From JAJYVT01 sp035534455 (GTDB lineage: Bacteria; Actinomycetota; Acidimicrobiia; Acidimicrobiales; RAAP-2): a DNA stretch of 7,311 bases. A program made the translations under genes and the position numbers. The notes under the pieces are model-generated. The model saw only the letters and a program-made list of their open reading frames with translations. It was not told where the DNA came from and made no database searches. Each line of letters begins with the position of its first letter. Position 1 is the stretch's first letter. This document shows positions 6,649 through 7,311 of the stretch, in pieces. The stretch lies in contig DATLRV010000042.1 of assembly GCA_035534455.1 (NCBI GenBank), positions 1-7,311 on the forward strand, given 5' to 3'.

Positions 6649-7311
6649 GTGTCCCGATCTGGGCGCATAGCCATCGTGCTTGGCCTGCTTGCCTGCGCGG
6701 TCGTGCTTGTCGTGTTCGCGTCGATGGCCTACGTAGCCACCAATCCGGTGACCGTGAGCTATCTCCATGCGCAGCCGGCCGGGCAGCCCGTGCACCTGTA
6801 CTTCCAGACGGACGGCGCGGTGGGCTGCACAACGCACACCGGCGACTGCGTCCACCCGACATGGGTGTCCTACCGGACCCTGACACCCAAGACCCACGAG
6901 TGGCTGCACACGAACGTCGTCGAGCTGCCGGCGCACGCGCGTGTCGACGTCACCATCTACCAGTACGACTCGGGGAGCCCGCTGCGGAACCAGTTCTTCG
7001 GGAAGGTCTCGGGCACGCTTGGCGACAGCGCCAAGCTCACAGGCAGGACCTTCAAGGTCATCAACACGTACGCGCACACAGTCGGGCACACCTTCACGGT
7101 GCCGACCCTCGGCATCAGCGTGCCGCTCCTGGCTGTCGACACATCCAAGCCGACGTTCTGCGGATCAGGCCCCTGCCCTCTCAGCGGGGGCCACACAACA
7201 CTGCACACCACGACCACGTTCTCCTTCATGACCCCGAAGGACACGGGCAACTACCGGTTCCAGTGCTTCATCCCGTGCGGCGCCGGCCACTACGCCGGTA
7301 ACGCTGGCCCG
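6649..7311 (+). CDS. Membrane-anchored or exported cupredoxin-like copper protein, 3' end cut off by the window
   Basis: Open from the GTG at 6649 to the window end with no stop (221 residues visible). The N-terminus MSRSGR is followed by a hydrophobic segment (7-30), a signal anchor or signal peptide. LLAC (13-16) loosely resembles a lipobox, but the hydrophobic stretch continues past it. The rest is polar, outward-facing, and rich in Thr, His and beta-type sequence. Residues about 94-221 look like a cupredoxin domain: a TIYQYDSG strand, a GKVSGTLG turn, AHTVGHTFTVPTLG (142-155), which is like the first-ligand strand with H147, and NYRFQCFIPCGAGH (201-214). C206-x3-C210-x3-H214 is the CuA spacing of cytochrome oxidase subunit II, but position 217 is Gly where CuA has Met, and position 208 is Ile where CuA has Glu. 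C60/C67 and C171/C176 could form disulfides. At least 12 His are visible. Eight Thr codons are ACA, a codon I did not see in rel-rarA, so it may have a different history or expression level. Electron transfer or copper handling is inferred. Confidence 0.75.
   Translation, partial: MSRSGRIAIVLGLLACAVVLVVFASMAYVATNPVTVSYLHAQPAGQPVHLYFQTDGAVGCTTHTGDCVHPTWVSYRTLTPKTHEWLHTNVVELPAHARVDVTIYQYDSGSPLRNQFFGKVSGTLGDSAKLTGRTFKVINTYAHTVGHTFTVPTLGISVPLLAVDTSKPTFCGSGPCPLSGGHTTLHTTTTFSFMTPKDTGNYRFQCFIPCGAGHYAGNAGP

Noticed and set aside
6694..6699. Lipobox (LLAC) in the N-terminus of the cupredoxin-like protein
   Set aside because: The -2 residue is Leu rather than the usual small residue or Val/Ile, and about 14 more mostly hydrophobic residues follow the Cys, which fits a membrane anchor better than a lipoprotein signal.
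6457..7089. Long minus-strand reading frame that would extend the small zinc-binding gene upstream to 7089
   Set aside because: It lies antisense to the cupredoxin-like gene, which has its own promoter, ribosome site, signal segment and domain match; the extra translation resembles no protein.

Overview
The window is very GC-rich DNA from what looks like an actinobacterium. The evidence is GC-rich third codon positions, GTG starts, stop/start overlaps, an actinobacterial-type Rel protein and an AspRS with the residues of the relaxed-specificity type. The gene order suggests one of the deeper actinobacterial classes, such as Acidimicrobiia, but that is only a guess. Nothing points to a prophage, insertion sequence, CRISPR array, tRNA or rRNA.

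Positions 1-6210 hold four tightly packed plus-strand genes that read as one operon. They are a 5'-truncated rel gene (bifunctional (p)ppGpp synthetase/hydrolase), hisS (histidyl-tRNA synthetase), aspS (aspartyl-tRNA synthetase) and rarA (AAA+ ATPase of replication-fork maintenance). Only 2 nt separate rel and hisS. hisS and aspS overlap by ATGA, and aspS and rarA by GTGA. The operon joins the stringent-response alarmone enzyme, which senses uncharged tRNA, with two enzymes that charge tRNA and one enzyme that acts at stalled replication forks. The AspRS carries the His and Gly that mark non-discriminating enzymes, so it may also make Asp-tRNA(Asn) for a GatCAB amidotransferase.

Positions 6210-6456 hold a GC-rich hairpin between convergent genes and a small minus-strand gene. 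That gene encodes a roughly 67-residue protein with a CPxC...HH...C pattern, a probable zinc-binding mini-protein of unknown function.

Positions 6457-6648 form a 192-nt divergent intergenic region. It has a strong-looking sigma-70-type promoter (TTGACC, 17 nt, TAAGGT) facing right, small inverted repeats around the -10 box and start point, and a clear Shine-Dalgarno sequence.

From 6649 to the window end runs an open gene with no stop. It encodes a membrane-anchored or exported His-rich protein with a cupredoxin-like C-terminal domain. The domain ends in C-x3-C-x3-H, the spacing of the dinuclear CuA site of cytochrome oxidase subunit II. This is the least ordinary gene here. I see no multi-gene novel system. 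The best leads are the cupredoxin-like protein and its promoter, the small zinc-binding protein, and the predicted AspRS specificity.
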